Positions 61,558 through 64,000 of a stretch of DNA of 64,000 nt are shown here, piece after piece. A program made the position numbers and the translations under genes. The notes beneath the pieces were generated by a model. It did no database searches, was not told the origin of the DNA, and was given only the letters and a program-made list of their open reading frames with translations. Positions within the stretch are counted from its first letter, which is position 1; each line of letters begins with the position of its first letter. Source of the DNA: JACDAL01 sp963849115 (GTDB lineage Bacteria; Actinomycetota; CADDZG01; WHSQ01); NCBI GenBank assembly GCA_963849115.1, contig CAWKGK010000001.1, positions 272,307 through 336,306 of the forward strand. The letters are read 5' to 3'.

Positions 61558-62580
61558 ATGGGTGTGGCTGTGGGTGTCGACTCCCACAAGAGCTCGCTTG
61601 CTGTGGCGGCGCTCGACGAACTGGGGCGCGTGGTAGGTGCCAAGGAGTTTCCCAACGATGCACGTGGACACGATGCTCTGCTGCGATGGAGCAAGGCGCA
61701 GGATAGCGACCGGGTAATCGGCATCGAGGGCGCCGGCAGCTACGGCGCCGGTTTAGCCCGAAACCTGATCGACGCCGGCGAGAACGTCTACGAGGTGCCC
61801 GCGTTCCTCACACATCGCGAGCGCAAGCGCGCCCCCTCCAAGGGCAAGTCTGATCCCTCGGACGCGGTCGCCGTCGCCCGCGTCACCGCTCGGGGCGAGG
61901 GGCTGTCATCGCCGCAGCGCATCGATGTCTTCATCGACCTCAAACTGCTGTCCAACCACCGTGACCAGCTCGTTCGCGCCCGGCACCCAGCTGATCAACC
62001 GTACCCACACAGATCTCGTGATCTCCCACCCGGGCTACGAGCAGAAGCTGCCCAAGCTCAACTCGAAGAGGAACCAGGACGCCGCGATGACGCTGCTCCG
62101 CGGCGACCGCTCGGTGCGCGCGGGTCTCATCCGCGACCGCATCCGGGAGATCCGTCGGCTGAGCAACAAGATCGCGACAGTCGAGAAGCAAATGGCGGGC
62201 AAGGTCAACGAGTCGGGCACCACCCTCATTTGAGCTCCAGGGGATCGGCTTCGTAATCGCGGCCAAGATCCTCGGCGAGGTCGGCGAACCCGGACGTATT
62301 CGCTCGAAGGGAGCGTTCGCCATGTGGACCGGGACCGCGCCCTCGAGGCGTCATCAGGCGCTACCAAGCGCCACCGGCTGAACCGCGGCGGCAACCGCCA
62401 GCTCAACTACGCCCTCCACTATGGCTCGAGCCCGTCTCCGGCACCACGCCGAAACCAAGGCCTACGTCGCTCGTCGCCTGACGGAGGGAAAATCCGAGAA
62501 GGAAACCGTGAGGTGCCTCAAGCGACACCTATCAAACCTGGTCTTTCGGCAGCTTTTGGCCGACGTAAGGGCCTTGCCAG
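61558..62580 (+). pseudogene. IS110-family transposase, multiply frameshifted
   Basis: The start MGVAVGVDSHKSSLAVAALD holds the first DEDD Asp, GIEGAGSYGAGLARNL the Glu, and KSDPSDAVAVARV the next two acids. The protein then changes frame at about 61980 (into TQLINRTHTDLVISHPGYEQ), about 62225 (into ELQGIGFVIAAKILGEVG), about 62385 (into HRLNRGGNRQLNYALH) and about 62425 (into MARARLRHHAETKAY, ending near LLADVRALP). Joined, it is a complete RuvC-like plus Tnp20 transposase of about 340 residues. At least four shifts make it inactive unless the sequence is wrong. GGAAGGAGG precedes the start. Confidence 0.85.
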
Positions 62581-62923
62581 AGCCGCTTGACAACATAGAG
62601 GGTCAGGTCAACGCCAACGACAGGGGGCGCAGTCATGCGCTGAATCTTATCGGACTGGGAACCGGCCCTGAATGGCGGTTACCCTGCCTCGTGGGCGTCG
62701 AATGAGATCGGAGGACTCACTGTCACGCGCGTCTATTCGCTGGAGGTCTCCTAGGCGAGGCTCGGAGCTGGTTGGGCCGCCGCCTCTTGCGCTGTCCGCC
62801 GCTATCACGTCTGCCTCGCCCCCCTGATGGGTAGCGGACCGGGCTCGCGGGCCGGGCGAGACCAGCTCACACAGGACAGTCTGCCTGTACATCACTCAGA
62901 GTGTGATTCTTTACGCGTTTCCC
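62581..62923. other. intergenic region after the IS110-type transposase
   Basis: 343 bp without a convincing gene. It presumably includes the right end of the IS110-type element, which has no inverted repeats in this family, so I cannot place it. Confidence 0.4.
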
Positions 62924-63141
62924 CTACGAACGTTTGAAAAATCGGCTGAGGAACCCGCGCTTCTCGGCCGGGGGCTTCGGTTCCTTCAGACTCTCCTCCA
63001 GTTGAGCTGCCGAGGCCTGGGTTCGACCGTCGCGGGGGGCTCTTGCTCCCTTCTGGGATGGTCGAAGGCCTTGTGCTGCTCCAGTTCGGACCTCGTCGAG
63101 AAACGCAGGTCGCAGTATGGACACTGCAGTACCTCGGTCAT
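62924..63141 (-). CDS. small C2H2-type zinc-finger protein, apparent frameshift in a C6 run
   Basis: From ATG 63141 the frame reads MTEVLQCPYCDLRFSTRSEL and EQHKAFDHP, a C-x2-C-x12-H-x4-H finger. It then reaches a stop after about 48 codons. In the next frame the expected family tail appears (AAQLEESLKEP, EKRGFLSRFFKRS). The shift can be explained by one base in a run of six G on the plus strand (63034-63039). Joined, it is a 72-residue actinobacterial C2H2 finger protein with a basic tail. RBS GGGAGCG lies upstream. Confidence 0.6.
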
Positions 63142-63418
63142 GTCGCTCCCCTCGATTCACTCTCTGTTTCTGTTCCCAGAACAAGCCACGGACGCCACAA
63201 GCACGATCGGCGCTGTCACGAAGGTCAGCTGGCGTCTGGAACTGTTACCGCAGGTGGAGATAACCAACCTTGAGCGGACTCTTGATCCGGCGGGCACAAT
63301 CGAGTCCCCGACGGCCCACTAAGTAGGTTCTGTGGTGTGGAGCAACGACCTTCACCTCCGACGTTCCACCGAACTCCGCCGGGCCGGCGGTGTACCCGTT
63401 TCTTCGCTGTGGCGAGGA

Positions 63419-64000
63419 TTAGTAGGGCCCAATCATTTGCCGCGTCATCCTGGGATCGGATCGAGAACCGCCCAGCTGACTAGAACTTGGTTTCACATCC
63501 GAATCATCTATTTCGTATTGGAGCTCATCGCTGACGATAAAGACCCCTGGGATGCGGCTCGTCAACCGAACGGCGAGGTCCCTAGTCGAGCCACGATCAA
63601 CCCTTCCCTTAAGCACAGCTGTGCCCCCTTCTACCTTCACGCCGATGGGGGCAGCGACTTCCTGACCCATTTTGGTCAGAGCGTGAACGACGTGCTGCCG
63701 TATGGTTACATCGTCTCGAGCGAGCAGGTGGATAACATCTCGACGGTTCATCATTCCGATGAAGAGACCCCCTTCGTCCACCACCGGCAGCTCTCGCAAA
63801 CCGCTCTGCTCCATGGCGCGGACGGCGTCCCAGAAGTCCGCATGGGGGGATGTGGTGGCAGGGACTGGGTGGGCCAGATCGCCCGCCCTCGTGCCGAGAG
63901 GCTCCTCTCCGGTCAAGAAGCTCGCCAGCCTGGAGAGCGCCGAAACGCCCTCTCATCCAAAATCGCCTGGGATAACATCCGACTCAGTGAGCAGTCCCAC
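63419..64000 (-). CDS. CBS-BON domain protein with in-frame stop, 5' end outside window
   Basis: From 63916 down, the frame has a CBS domain (AVRAMEQSGLRELPVVDEGG, MMNRRDVIHLLA) followed by a BON domain (VEGGTAVLKGRVDRGSTRDL, IPGVFIVSDELQYEI). Upstream in the same frame VGLLTESDVIPGDFG, the end of another CBS domain, continues to the window edge but is interrupted by a TGA at 63953-63955. The gene is therefore a CBS-CBS-BON protein cut by a stop, or it restarts at TTG 63916 with one CBS. BON/CBS proteins bind adenosyl ligands and membranes or hydrophobic ligands. Confidence 0.65.

Overview
The window looks like chromosomal DNA of a high-GC Actinomycetota. The evidence is a mycobacterial-type LexA box, a WhiB-like protein, a DUF222/HNH endonuclease of the 13E12 type, a LigD-type NHEJ polymerase, a deazaflavin (F420)-dependent Ddn-like protein and PknB-like Ser/Thr kinases. 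The mixture of genes suggests a deep lineage such as Thermoleophilia, but that placement is inference. No rRNA, complete tRNA or CRISPR array was seen.

Layout. 0-15.7 kb is a housekeeping/accessory mosaic: a YdeI-like protein and a glycogen-debranching-type glycosidase, a LURP-like protein, an AAA ATPase, a frameshifted glyoxalase, an SDR dehydrogenase, a cyclase-family hydrolase, an SOS-controlled HNH endonuclease, a divergent sigma/anti-sigma pair, a reductase-GH15-DM13 operon, an HMG-CoA lyase/CoA-transferase operon and a histidine phosphatase. 15.6-19.5 kb is a segment holding a zinc-ribbon/cyclase/AAA/TPR protein and two gene remnants. It is bounded by two direct repeats of about 124 bp. 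It is followed by a LigD-type polymerase and msrA.

21.7-44.6 kb is the most unusual part: six APH/maltokinase-like proteins, two intact Ser/Thr kinases, an FHA-pseudokinase, a PEP-carboxykinase-like protein, two glycosyltransferases, an ABC exporter, a second cyclase/AAA protein and a HAD-glycerophosphodiesterase-like fusion. Much of it is translationally coupled. A minus-strand block (39992 to 31027) runs APH-6, glycosyltransferase, ABC exporter, APH-5, PEPCK-like, FHA-pseudokinase. I infer a locus making, phosphorylating and exporting a glycoconjugate or glycosylated product under Ser/Thr phosphorylation and cyclic-nucleotide input. I know of no described system with this composition, but I could not search for one.

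44.7-50.2 kb carries small stress and oxidoreductase genes, a Fur-family regulator and a cobalt/nickel ECF transporter (cbiM, PDGLE protein, cbiQ, cbiO). 50.2-57 kb is sparse, with small dimeric alpha/beta-barrel proteins, a secreted barrel-like protein, two signalling-gene remnants and a large GGDEF/EAL protein. 57-64 kb is mobile-element-like: two copies of a tRNA-Met(CAU) 3' half, a 12-copy CGAACG array beside a small HTH gene, a WhiB-like gene, a GGDEF protein, a decayed IS110-type transposase, a C2H2 finger protein and a CBS/BON protein.

Apparent frameshifts are concentrated at 4.6-10.8 kb and 58-64 kb (plus a remnant at 19.3 kb). The long genes from 20 to 57 kb read cleanly. Each break is either real decay or a sequence error, and this cannot be decided from the sequence alone.
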